The notes under the pieces were generated by a model. That model saw only the letters and a program-made list of their open reading frames with translations, had not been told where the DNA came from and searched no databases. DNA of 37,601 nt, from contig NZ_MECL01000039.1 in assembly GCF_014596445.1 (NCBI RefSeq), forward strand, positions 1 to 37,601, written 5' to 3'. A program made the position numbers and the translations under genes. Each line of letters begins with the position of its first letter. The first letter of the stretch is position 1. Shown here piece after piece: positions 1 to 7,686 of this stretch. This DNA comes from Streptomyces sp. CBMA29. GTDB lineage: Bacteria > Actinomycetota > Actinomycetes > Streptomycetales > Streptomycetaceae.

Positions 1-1
1 G

Positions 2-121
2 CGGGAGGCGGGCGCCGACCTGCTCGCGCCGGTGCTCGGCGCCGCCCCGGAGCTGGCCGAGCTGCTGCTGCGCCGGTACGACGAGGCGCTGCGGCCCGCG
101 CGCCGGCTGGTGTCGGTGTAA
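2..121 (+). CDS. 3' end of an unidentified gene (partial)
   Basis: An open frame enters from the left edge and ends at TAA (119-121). It gives 39 residues rich in Ala, Leu and Arg, ending RRLVSV. The composition and codon use (nearly all G/C third positions) fit a real Streptomyces-type gene, and the frame ends just before a hairpin. Too little is present to name the family. The leucine-rich, amphipathic look suggests a helical C-terminus, but that is inference. Confidence 0.6.
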   Translation, partial: REAGADLLAPVLGAAPELAELLLRRYDEALRPARRLVSV

Positions 122-140
122 GGGCCAACTTCCCGGCCAT

Positions 141-158
141 GGTGGGGTTGTCCCCACC
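141..158 (+). terminator. Short GC-rich hairpin after the first partial gene
   Basis: GGTGGGG pairs perfectly with CCCCACC across a TTGT loop, 20 bases after the upstream stop codon. There is no clear U tract, as is common in actinomycete terminators. It could instead be part of the leader or operator region of the downstream exporter gene, since a second G/C-rich run follows at 161-170. Confidence 0.45.
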
Positions 159-303
159 CCTGAGGGGGAGCCCACCCTCCTGGAAGTCACCAGCAGGCCG
201 GATGGGTCGGCACCCCGAGTCCCCATAGCGTCATAGGCGTACGGAGCGGCCCCGGATCACCAGGTCAGGCCGCCACCCATGACGATCCTTCAAGGGGGAC
301 ACC

Positions 304-2583
304 GTGAGTCGCTCAGGCGCACACGGCAGCAGGATGGGCATCGCGGCGGCTATGGGCGGTTGGAGCGCCCGGCACCGCTGGGCGGCGGTGGGCGGGTGGC
401 TGCTCTTCGTCATCCTGGCGATGTTCGTCGGACAGTCGGCGGGCCGGGTCGACCTCGACCAGGACAAGTCGATGTCCGGCGAGGTTAACCAGGGCGCCAC
501 GATCAAGGAGAACGCCGGGCTCAAGAGCGCGGCGGGCGAGATGGTGCTGATCCAGGCCAAGGACTCGGGCCGCGCGACCGACCCGGCCTTCCGTACCGCG
601 GTCGCCGACGTGATGACCGCGGTCAAGGGCACGGGCAAGGTCACCGCGGTCACCTCGCCCTATGACACCAAGGCCGTCTCCGCCGATCAGCGTTCGGCGC
701 TGGTCCGCTTCGACATGCTCGGCCTGGCGGACGACGCGCCCGACAAGGTGCAGCCGGTCATGGACGCGGTGAAGAAGGTCCAGTCGCGGCACACGGACCT
801 GCGGATCGAGGAATTCGGCGACGCGAGCGGTGGGAAGGTGCTCAACGACGCCTTCGGAAGCGACTTCAAGACCGCCGAGTTCTCCGCCGTGCCCGTGGCA
901 CTGGGCATCCTGCTGATCGCGTTCGGCGCGCTGGTCGCGGCGCTGCTGCCGGTGGCGCTGGCGATGACGGCGTTCATGGCCGCGGGCGGTGTGGTGGCGA
1001 TGGTCAGCCACATCATCCCGATGAGCGACACCGCCAACTCGGTGATGCTGCTGGTCGGCCTGGCCGTCGGCGTCGACTACTGCCTGTTCTACCTGCGCCG
1101 CGAGCGTGAGGAGCGGGCCGCGGGGCACGACGGGCAGACCGCGATCAAGATCGCGGCGGCCACCTCCGGGCGGGCCATCCTGATCTCCGGCATCACCGTG
1201 ATCGTGGCCATGGCGGGCATGCTCTTCACCGGCATCGGCGACTTCAAGGCGATGGGCCTGGCCACGATGATCGTCGTCGCCATCGCGATGTTCGGCTCGG
1301 TCACCGTGCTGCCCGCGCTGCTGTCGCTGCTAGGCCACCGGGTCGAGAAGGGCCGCATCCCGTTCCTGAACCGCGGCCGGAAGAACACCGCCCGGCGCGC
1401 GGCCAACCCCAGCAGCCGCTTCTGGAAGACCGTCCTGGGCCCGGTGCTGAGCCATCCCAAGACCGCCACGGTGATGGCGGGCGGCGCGCTGCTGGTCATC
1501 GCGCTCCCCGCGTTCGGCATGAAGACCGCGAATCTGTCGATGCCGCAGGAACTGGGCACCAAGCTGCCGATCATCCAGACCTACGAGCACATCAACGAGG
1601 CGTTCCCCGGCGGTCCCGACCAGGCCAATGTGGTCGTCAAGGCCGACGACATCAACGCCCCCGCGGTCAAGAAGGCCATCGCCGCCTTCCGCGCCGAGGC
1701 CGTGTCCTCGGGCGCCAGCAGGGGCCCGGTCACCCTGACCGTGCACGCCGCGCAGAACGTCGCCCAGATCGACGTACCGCTGGCCGGCGGCAGCGACCGC
1801 GCCAAGGCCGAGGAGAACGTACGGACGCTGCGTGACCACGTACGGCCCGACACGCTCGGCACGATCGACGGCCTCCAGGCGCCGGTGACCGGCGGGACGG
1901 CCGGGTCGATGGACTTCACGGCCAAGATCACCAGCAGTGTGCTGCCGGTCTTCGCCTTCGTGACCGTCTTCGCCTTCCTGCTGATGCTGCTGTCCTTCAG
2001 GTCGCTGACCATCGCGCTGACCTCGATCGTGCTGAATCTGCTCTCGGTGGGCGCGGCCTACGGCATCCTGTCCGCGGTCTTCCAGCACGGCTGGGGCGCG
2101 TCGCTGGTGGGCGCCACCGGTACGGGCGCGGTGGTGGCCTGGCTGCCGCTGTTCCTCTTCGTGATCCTGTTCGGGCTGAGCATGGACTACCACGTGTTCG
2201 TGGTCTCCCGGATCCGCGAGGCCAAGGTGCGCGGGATGAGCACCCGCGGCGCGATCGAGCACGGCATCACCACCACCGCGGGCGTCGTGACCAGCGCGGC
2301 CGTCATCATGGTCGCCGTGTTCGCGATCTTCGGGACGCTGTCCATGCAGAGCATGAAGCAGATGGGTGTCGGCCTGGCCTTCGCGGTGCTGATCGACGCG
2401 ACCGTCATCCGCGGGGTGCTGCTCCCGGCCGTGATGAGCCTGCTCGGCGAGCGCAACTGGTACCTGCCGCGCTGGATGCACCGGCTGCCCGACATGACGC
2501 ACGACGAGTCGACCCTGGCCCCGCCGCCGGTCGCCGCGCTGCCGGAGGAGTCGCACCGGGACCAGGTGCCGGACCGGGTCTGA
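304..2583 (+). CDS. MMPL family RND-type membrane transporter
   Basis: A 759-residue inner-membrane protein of the MMPL/RND superfamily, which export lipids, hydrophobic compounds or drugs using the proton gradient. The layout is typical: one helix near residues 27-44, an extracytoplasmic domain, a bundle of helices from about 195, a second extracytoplasmic domain, and a second bundle from about 545. The duplicated motif GVDYCLFYLRRER (Asp258-Tyr259) and LSMDYHVFVVSRIRE (Asp628-Tyr629) carries the intramembrane Asp/Tyr pairs expected for proton coupling. The GTG start follows AAGGGGGA at a good distance; an internal ATG at 334 is less well placed. The gene is monocistronic, with a strong hairpin after its stop. 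No regulator is adjacent that would reveal a substrate, so the cargo is unknown. Confidence 0.93.
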   Translation: MSRSGAHGSRMGIAAAMGGWSARHRWAAVGGWLLFVILAMFVGQSAGRVDLDQDKSMSGEVNQGATIKENAGLKSAAGEMVLIQAKDSGRATDPAFRTAVADVMTAVKGTGKVTAVTSPYDTKAVSADQRSALVRFDMLGLADDAPDKVQPVMDAVKKVQSRHTDLRIEEFGDASGGKVLNDAFGSDFKTAEFSAVPVALGILLIAFGALVAALLPVALAMTAFMAAGGVVAMVSHIIPMSDTANSVMLLVGLAVGVDYCLFYLRREREERAAGHDGQTAIKIAAATSGRAILISGITVIVAMAGMLFTGIGDFKAMGLATMIVVAIAMFGSVTVLPALLSLLGHRVEKGRIPFLNRGRKNTARRAANPSSRFWKTVLGPVLSHPKTATVMAGGALLVIALPAFGMKTANLSMPQELGTKLPIIQTYEHINEAFPGGPDQANVVVKADDINAPAVKKAIAAFRAEAVSSGASRGPVTLTVHAAQNVAQIDVPLAGGSDRAKAEENVRTLRDHVRPDTLGTIDGLQAPVTGGTAGSMDFTAKITSSVLPVFAFVTVFAFLLMLLSFRSLTIALTSIVLNLLSVGAAYGILSAVFQHGWGASLVGATGTGAVVAWLPLFLFVILFGLSMDYHVFVVSRIREAKVRGMSTRGAIEHGITTTAGVVTSAAVIMVAVFAIFGTLSMQSMKQMGVGLAFAVLIDATVIRGVLLPAVMSLLGERNWYLPRWMHRLPDMTHDESTLAPPPVAALPEESHRDQVPDRV

Positions 2584-2653
2584 TCCCGGCCTGGGCCGGT
2601 CGGGAAATTACCCCGGAAATTTCGGATCCGGCGTTTCTCCGCAGGTCACGGAG

Positions 2654-2677
2654 CCCCCGTCCCGCCCGGGACGGGGG
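2654..2677 (+). terminator. Intrinsic terminator of the MMPL gene
   Basis: A perfect 10-bp stem, CCCCCGTCCC with GGGACGGGGG, closes a GCCC loop 70 bases after the MMPL stop. It is followed by TTCC and lies just upstream of the sigma factor promoter, so it insulates the two genes. Confidence 0.8.
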
Positions 2678-2723
2678 TTCCGACGCGTCCCGGGCGGTGT
2701 TCCTGGCCCCTTTTCCGGGCTCG

Positions 2724-2746
2724 TTGTCAGTGGGCGGGCCTAGTGT
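2724..2746 (+). promoter_or_regulatory. RecA-NDp / PafBC-type DNA-damage promoter of the ECF sigma gene
   Basis: The sequence reads TTGTCAGTG, eight bases, then TAGTGT. This matches every position of the mycobacterial RecA-NDp consensus TTGTCRGTG-N8-TAnnnT, which drives LexA-independent DNA-damage genes through PafBC. The -10 ends at 2746, so transcription should begin around 2752-2754, on or next to the GTG at 2754. That argues for a leaderless transcript. From family knowledge, sigG of Mycobacterium tuberculosis, a sigma of the same type as the gene here, is reported to have such a promoter. Function in this organism is inferred. Confidence 0.75.
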
Positions 2747-2753
2747 GGAAAGC

Positions 2754-3785
2754 GTGACCGTGAGAGAGAGCGAAAGCGCCGGGAGCGGTACCGCCCTGGC
2801 TGCCGACGAGGTGGAGCTCCGTCTTGAGGAGCACCGGGCAGAGCTGACCGGCTACTGCTACCGCATGCTCGGCTCGGTGTTCGAGGCCGAGGACGCCGTG
2901 CAGGAGACGCTGGTCCGCGCGTGGCGCGGGCAGCGCGGCTTCGAGGGGCGGGCCTCGTTCCGCTCCTGGCTGTACCGCATCGCGACCAACGTGTGCCTGG
3001 ACAGTCTCAACGCGGGCAAGCGCCGGGCCCGCCCGATGGACCTGTCCCCCGCGTCGCACGCCGACGCGACGCTGCCCGCCGCCTCCCCGGAGAGCGTCTG
3101 GATCGAGCCGGTGCCCGACGTCCGCGCCCTGCCGTCCTCCGGCGACCCGGCCGATGTCGTGGTCTCCCGCGAGACGATCAAGCTGGCCTTCGTCGCCGCC
3201 CTCCAGCACCTGCCCGCCCGGCAGCGGGCCGTACTGATCCTGCGCGAGGTGCTGGCCTGGAAGGCCAGCGAGACCGCGGAACTGCTCGGTACGACGGTGG
3301 CGTCCGTCAACAGCGCGTTGCAGCGCGCCCGCGCCACGCTCAGCGAGGCCGGGGTGAGCACGGCCGGGGCCGACCACGCCGAGGCCGCCGCGGCGGCGCC
3401 GATGGACGAGGCGCAGGAGAAGCTGCTCGCGCGCTATGTGGACGCCTTCGAGCGTTACGACCTCGATTCGCTGACCGCCCTGCTGCACGAGGACGTCACG
3501 CTGTCGATGCCGCCGTACGCGCTGTGGCTCCGGGGTCACCAGGACATACGCGACTGGTTCCTCGGCACCGGTATCGAGTGCCGGGGCTCCCGGCTGCTGC
3601 CGGTGTCGGCGAACGGATCGCCCGGCTTCGGGCAGTACAGGTCGAACGGCGCGGAGGGCGGCCACCACCCGTGGGCGCTCCAGGTGCTGGAGATCACCGA
3701 CGGCCGGATCACCGGCATCAACGCGTTCCTCGACACCGCGCACCTATTCCCGCTTTTCGGCCTCCCACTCGAACTGCCCCGCTAG
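2754..3785 (+). CDS. ECF sigma factor with C-terminal SnoaL-like domain (SigG/ECF56 type)
   Basis: RNA polymerase sigma factor of about 343 residues. Region 2 (about 28-84) contains CYRMLGSVFEAEDAVQE and RSWLYRIATNVCLD. Region 4 (about 148-198) contains LPARQRAVLILREVLAWKA and a helix-turn-helix. Residues 220-340 resemble a SnoaL-like domain, which in this group replaces a separate anti-sigma and tunes activity. The frame is open back to GTG 2697 and GTG 2745, but both lie upstream of or inside the -10 element, so GTG 2754 (leaderless) or GTG 2760 is preferred. A STAS gene runs towards it and overlaps its last 42 bases. The promoter implies induction by DNA damage. The family call is firm; the regulon is unknown. 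Confidence 0.9.
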   Translation: MTVRESESAGSGTALAADEVELRLEEHRAELTGYCYRMLGSVFEAEDAVQETLVRAWRGQRGFEGRASFRSWLYRIATNVCLDSLNAGKRRARPMDLSPASHADATLPAASPESVWIEPVPDVRALPSSGDPADVVVSRETIKLAFVAALQHLPARQRAVLILREVLAWKASETAELLGTTVASVNSALQRARATLSEAGVSTAGADHAEAAAAAPMDEAQEKLLARYVDAFERYDLDSLTALLHEDVTLSMPPYALWLRGHQDIRDWFLGTGIECRGSRLLPVSANGSPGFGQYRSNGAEGGHHPWALQVLEITDGRITGINAFLDTAHLFPLFGLPLELPR

Positions 3786-3965
3786 CCCGGCGAGTTCGAG
3801 CAATTCGCGGAGTTCCGCGGTGGCGCCGCGCAGCCGTACGGTATGCCCGGTCCTGTGCGCGGCCAGCCCCAGCCGGGCGAGCGCGCCGATGGTGCCGGGC
3901 GCGCCGCCGGGGAGCCCGGTCACGTCCACGACCAGGGGTTCCGTCGGGCCGGGTGCCGCCGTCAC
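3744..3965 (-). CDS. Small STAS-domain protein (anti-sigma antagonist-like)
   Basis: Seventy-three residues with a STAS-like pattern: a short strand LVVDVTGLPG, a helix, VRLRGATAELRELLELAG, and a final FEWE. STAS proteins of this size usually bind anti-sigma factors or sense ligands. The N-terminal strand is short, so it is a minimal STAS fold. The usual phosphorylated serine loop is not evident, which suggests a non-phosphorylated or degenerate antagonist. The GTG start at 3965 is preceded by a purine-rich GGCGGAGAAG. Its 3' end overlaps the convergent sigma gene by 42 bases, so each transcript is antisense to the other. A functional tie to the sigma factor is suggested only by position. Confidence 0.7.
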   Translation of the reverse strand: MTAAPGPTEPLVVDVTGLPGGAPGTIGALARLGLAAHRTGHTVRLRGATAELRELLELAGLAGQFEWEAEKRE

Positions 3966-4296
3966 AGTCTTCTCCGCCTCTCCTGGACCTGGCCCCCGGA
4001 CGGGCCTTCATGGATACCGACCGGCCGGACAGCCCGGATTCATCGCTCCGCGCCCGACGTGTTCGGGCGTATTCACGGCGCATTCTCAGCCGGTGACGCG
4101 CGTTCAGGGGGCGCGCGGATGCGACACTGGCCTAGTTCCGCGCCGTTGACCGATGCTGTCGGCATATGCGGTACGGAAAGCGGCACGTCGGTGGGGCGGC
4201 GCGCGACACGGCGGGGGCGTACGGGCGGGCGCGGCGGTACGGGACAGCGGACGATTCGGGGCTGCGGGCGATTCGGCGAAGGGTTCGGGTTTCGGC
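3966..4296. other. Divergent intergenic region, STAS gene / phosphotransferase gene
   Basis: These 331 bases separate the minus-strand STAS gene from the plus-strand phosphotransferase. The middle (about 4010-4190) is less GC-rich than the flanks and contains TTGACC at 4146-4151, a -35-like hexamer with no convincing -10 at 16-18 bases. The second half is open in the phosphotransferase frame back to 4153, but its Arg/Gly-rich translation looks non-coding. I see no RNA gene, repeat or clear operator. Confidence 0.5.
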
Positions 4297-5163
4297 ATGG
4301 CGGACACGAGGGTGTTCACGCAGGAGCGGGCGCGGGCGGTGCTGGATGCCGCCGGGCATCATGAGGCCGAGCTGCTCGCCTTCGGCGAGAACGCGGTCTA
4401 CGCCGCCGGGCGTCTGGTGATCAAGATCGGCCGCAGCGCCGATCTGCTGGACCGGGCCCGGCGCGAGGTGCGCACCGCCGACTGGCTGGCCAAGCACGAT
4501 GTGCCCGCCGTGCGCTCGGCGGAGTCCGAGGTGCGGCTGGTGGACGGCCATCCGGTCACGTACTGGCAGCGGCTGCCCGATCCGCTGCGGCCGGCGGAGC
4601 CCGCCGATGTGGCGCCGCTGCTGCTGCTCGTACACGCCCTGCCCGAGCCGGACTTCGGGCTGCCGCCGCGTGAGCTGCTCGGCGGGGTCGAGCGCTGGCT
4701 GCGGCTGGCCGGGGACGCGATCGATCCGGCGGACGCCGCGTATCTGCGCAATCGGCGCGACGGTTTCGCGACTGCCGCGGCCGAGCTCGTACCGCACCTG
4801 GAGCGCGGGCCGATCCACGGGGACGCGCTGCCGCGCAATGTGCACATCGGGCCCGACGGGCCGGTCCTGGTCGACCTGGAGACCTTCTCCTCCGACCTGC
4901 GCGAGCACGACCTCGTCGTCCAGGCGCTCAGCCGCGACCGCTACGGGGTGCCCGCGGCGGCGTACGACGCCTTCACCGCCGCCTATGGCTGGGACGTCAC
5001 CGAGTGGCCCGGCATCACCGTCCTGCGCGGTGCCCGTGAGACCGCCGGTTGCGCCTGGGTCGCCCAGCACGCCCCCGCCAGCCCGGCCGCCCTCAACGAA
5101 TTCCGCCGCCGGGTCGCTTCCCTGAGAGCCGCCGACCCCACCGTCCGCTGGTACTCCTTCTGA
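4297..5163 (+). CDS. APH-fold phosphotransferase (aminoglycoside phosphotransferase family)
   Basis: A 288-residue kinase-like protein. The catalytic loop HGDALPRNVHI gives Asp176 and Asn181, and VLVDLETF gives the metal-binding Asp193. The N-lobe has the ATP-binding lysine in RLVIKIGR and a short strand-turn region FGENAVYAAG. The family phosphorylates small hydroxylated molecules, including aminoglycosides, macrolides, choline and sugars; the substrate cannot be read from sequence. ATG 4297 is chosen because the translation upstream is low-complexity. Its ribosome site (GAAGGG, 13 bases away) is loose, so a start slightly upstream is possible. It stands alone and runs convergently towards the exonuclease gene. 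Confidence 0.85.
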   Translation: MADTRVFTQERARAVLDAAGHHEAELLAFGENAVYAAGRLVIKIGRSADLLDRARREVRTADWLAKHDVPAVRSAESEVRLVDGHPVTYWQRLPDPLRPAEPADVAPLLLLVHALPEPDFGLPPRELLGGVERWLRLAGDAIDPADAAYLRNRRDGFATAAAELVPHLERGPIHGDALPRNVHIGPDGPVLVDLETFSSDLREHDLVVQALSRDRYGVPAAAYDAFTAAYGWDVTEWPGITVLRGARETAGCAWVAQHAPASPAALNEFRRRVASLRAADPTVRWYSF

Positions 5164-5338
5164 CCCCGCCACCCACCTGCGGTACGCCCGGCCCCACCGC
5201 CCCGCGTCCCACCGTCCCGCGTCCCGCCGCCCAGTTGGGCGGAACCCGTTCGGCCACCGGATGCGCGAGACGGCGGGGGCCTGGCTTACCGGAGGTGGGG
5301 GGCGGGGCCGTGAGTGTCGGGGGACCGCCCCGGAGGGG

Positions 5339-6049
5339 TCAGGCGGCCCAGACGCGCAGCGGCCAGGCGCGGTCGATGGTGGAGGCGTCGGCAGACCCCT
5401 TGCGGCGGAGCCAGGAGGCGAAGTCCTCGGCCCAGTCGGCGTACCAGCCGCGCTGCTCGTCGTAGAGGTCCCAGAGGTCGGCGTCGGCGACCTGGGGGTA
5501 GCGGGCGGCGAGGGCGCGGGCGACGCGCACGGCGGCGAGGGCGTCGGCGCCCGCTTCGTGGGCCCCGTCGAGGACGACACCGTAGACGCCACAGGCGGCC
5601 TCCAGGGTGCGCTTGCCGCGCCGGTACTTGTCGAGGGCGCGGTCCATCACCAGCGGGTCGAGCACAGGCCCCGGGCGGGCCCCGGGAACGGCCAGCGGCG
5701 GCAGCGCGTACCGCCGCAACTCCTCGTCCAGAAGGGTGAGATCGAAGGGCGCGTTGTAGACGACGACGGGCACCCCGGCCGCCCAGTACCCCCGCAGGGC
5801 GTCGGCGATCTCGGCGACGACCTCCGGCGCCGGGCGCCCCTCGGCCGCCGCGCGGGCGGTGCTTATGCCGTGGATGGCGGTGGTCTCCTCGGGAATGGCG
5901 ACGCCGGGATTGGCGAGCCACGCCCGGTGCCGTACCGGCTCCCCGTCCTTCACCTCGGTGACCGCCGCGGTCACGATCCGCGCCTGACGCGGATCCGTCC
6001 CCGTCGTCTCCAGGTCGAACCCGACCAACAGCTCCTCATGCCATGCCAT
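5339..6049 (-). CDS. DEDDh 3'-5' exonuclease (DnaQ/epsilon-like)
   Basis: A 236-residue single-domain exonuclease of the RNase T/DnaQ superfamily. All catalytic residues are present: FDLETTGTD (Asp12, Glu14) in ExoI, VYNAPFDLTLL (Asp103) in ExoII, and HEAGADALAA (His164, Asp169) in ExoIII. This makes it DEDDh type, acting on 3' ends of DNA or RNA. It lacks the PHP, polymerase or BRCT domains of larger relatives, so a stand-alone repair or proofreading role is likely but not proven. ATG 6049 has GGGAAGG nine bases upstream; the ATG three codons earlier has no space for a ribosome site. A RecA-NDp-like promoter lies 50 bases upstream, which fits a repair role. Confidence 0.9.
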   Translation of the reverse strand: MAWHEELLVGFDLETTGTDPRQARIVTAAVTEVKDGEPVRHRAWLANPGVAIPEETTAIHGISTARAAAEGRPAPEVVAEIADALRGYWAAGVPVVVYNAPFDLTLLDEELRRYALPPLAVPGARPGPVLDPLVMDRALDKYRRGKRTLEAACGVYGVVLDGAHEAGADALAAVRVARALAARYPQVADADLWDLYDEQRGWYADWAEDFASWLRRKGSADASTIDRAWPLRVWAA

Positions 6050-6098
6050 GGCGAGCATCCTTCCCACCCATTTCCCCGTAACCCCCGTGTGCCCTGCC

Positions 6099-6121
6099 AT
6101 CATCGCGCGGACCACTGACAG
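6099..6121 (-). promoter_or_regulatory. RecA-NDp-like promoter upstream of the exonuclease
   Basis: Read on the minus strand, the sequence is CTGTCAGTG, eight bases (GTCCGCGC), then GATGAT. Compared with TTGTCRGTG-N8-TAnnnT there is one mismatch at the weak first base and one in the -10 (G for T). The core TGTCAGTG and the eight-base spacing are exact. The predicted transcription start near 6092 leaves a leader of about 43 bases containing the ribosome site. The orientation matches the repair-type exonuclease. Confidence 0.5.
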
Positions 6122-6174
6122 CGCCGGACGGCGGGGTTCCGTTTCCCGGTGCGCCCCCGCCCCTCCCCCGGAGG

Positions 6175-7425
6175 TCACGACACGGGACGGGAATCCGTCC
6201 AGATGCCCTCGAACTCCTCGCGGTAGACCTCGAAGAGCCCGTGTTCCGCGGGCCCTTCCTCGGCGACCACCTGCCGGGACCCGCCGCGCAGCAGCAGCAC
6301 CGGCACCTCCATGCCGCGGGCCCGCCGCAGATAGGACTGCACGACGGCCAGGCCCTCGCCGGTGTCGCCGTCGACGAGATAGGCGGTGAAGCGCGGGGTC
6401 TCGTCGAAGACCCGGATCTCGAAGGCGTCGGGGTCCCGCAGCCGGGCCCGCACCCGGCGCATGTGCATGATGTTCATCTCGACCGACCTGGCCAGCTCAC
6501 CGCGCCCCAGGCCCAGTTCCCGCTCACGGCGGCGGACCGTACTGCTCGCGGGGTTGAGGAAGAGCAGTCTGATCCGGCAGCCGGACTCGGCGAGCCGCAC
6601 CAGGCGCCGTCCCGAGTAGTTCTGCACCAGCAGATTGAGGCCGATGCCTATCGCGTCGAGCCGGCGCGCGCCGGAGAACAAGTCCTCGACGGGGAGCTGC
6701 CGTTGCAGCCGCACCCGGTCCGGGTAGACGCCGATGACGTCGGAGTAGCGGTCGGCGACGAGGTCCTCGACGGCGTCCACCGGCAGCCGCTGCGCGGCCG
6801 TACGGGCGGGTCCCGCGCCCAGCAGCTCCAGCAGCTTGGCGGCGGCCCGCTCGGCCTGGTCCAGGACGGTCCTGGACAGCGCCCGGTTGCGCGAGACGAC
6901 GTGCCGGGCCACCTCCAGCTCGTCCAGGGCGAGTTCGAGGTCGCGGCGGTCGTCGAAGTACGGCTCGAAGCACGGCCAGTGCTGGACGACCAGTTCGCGC
7001 AACTGCGGCAGCGTCAGAAAGCTGAGCACATTGTCGTCGGCGGGGTCGAGCAGGAAGCCCTTACGGCGGCTCACTTCCCTTACCGCGACGGCCCGTTGCA
7101 CCCATTCGTGCCCGGCCGGGCCCGCCGCGGCGACCACCCACTCCTCGCCGTGCACGGGCTCGTAGATCGGACGCAGCACCGCGTTGACGACGGCGCGCAG
7201 GCGCTGTTCCACGAGGTTCAGCCATACGTAGGCCCGCCCGGCGCGGGTGGCGCGGGTGCGCACCTCCGACCAGGCTTCCGCGCCCCAGTCCAGCTCCGCT
7301 CCGATCTCCAGCGGCTGGGCGAGGGTGACCGCGCTCTGCACCGCCTCCGCGGCGGCACCGTCCGCGATCTGACGGTCCTCCTGATCTCCACCACCCGGGA
7401 GCATCAGACCTCCGGACGTCTCCAC
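6175..7425 (-). CDS. SAV2148-type HEPN-domain protein with C-terminal PLD-like domain
   Basis: A 416-residue protein I recognise as the conserved Streptomyces family labelled SAV2148 HEPN. Residues 45-100 hold the helical HEPN core, and RPIYEPVH contains an intact Rx6H motif (Arg85, His92), the signature of catalytically competent HEPN ribonucleases. A helical linker follows to about 230. Residues 240-400 (DAIGIGLNLLVQNYSG, CRIRLLFLNPAS, FEIRVFDETPRFTAYLVDGD) resemble the PLD-like sensor fold attached to some regulators, without HKD catalytic motifs. The GTG start follows GGGAGG at about eight bases; an ATG seven codons in is an alternative. It is transcribed divergently from glgX. Substrate and role are not known to me. 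RNA cleavage is inferred from the motif. Confidence 0.8.
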   Translation of the reverse strand: METSGGLMLPGGGDQEDRQIADGAAAEAVQSAVTLAQPLEIGAELDWGAEAWSEVRTRATRAGRAYVWLNLVEQRLRAVVNAVLRPIYEPVHGEEWVVAAAGPAGHEWVQRAVAVREVSRRKGFLLDPADDNVLSFLTLPQLRELVVQHWPCFEPYFDDRRDLELALDELEVARHVVSRNRALSRTVLDQAERAAAKLLELLGAGPARTAAQRLPVDAVEDLVADRYSDVIGVYPDRVRLQRQLPVEDLFSGARRLDAIGIGLNLLVQNYSGRRLVRLAESGCRIRLLFLNPASSTVRRRERELGLGRGELARSVEMNIMHMRRVRARLRDPDAFEIRVFDETPRFTAYLVDGDTGEGLAVVQSYLRRARGMEVPVLLLRGGSRQVVAEEGPAEHGLFEVYREEFEGIWTDSRPVS

Positions 7426-7686
7426 GCCACCCGCCTCCCACCCCCGTCCACGATCAAGGAAGGGTACTGCGGTGCAGGGTGCGTCGCAGCCCTGTTGACC
7501 CTACTTGACTACTACCGGACAAGCTCATCACCCTTGCGGTAGCTGGCTGTTGTGGCTTTGTCACCCTGGGGTGGACCAGGTGGGAAGATGCACTTTCGGT
7601 AGCGAACAACGAATTCGGCAACGAATCTGGCCGGGTGCGCGGAATCGGTCCGCGCTCTCCCGGTCCGGGAGTGGAAGAGTCACGAG

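Noticed and set aside
101..128. GTGTCGGTG near the first gene's stop as a RecA-NDp promoter for the MMPL gene
   Set aside because: The expected -10 position reads AACTTC, with no TA at its start, and it overlaps the coding end of the upstream gene.
4153..4296. An N-terminal extension of the phosphotransferase from GTG 4153
   Set aside because: The extra 48 residues are Arg/Gly/Ala low-complexity with no ribosome site, and the conserved fold begins after ATG 4297.
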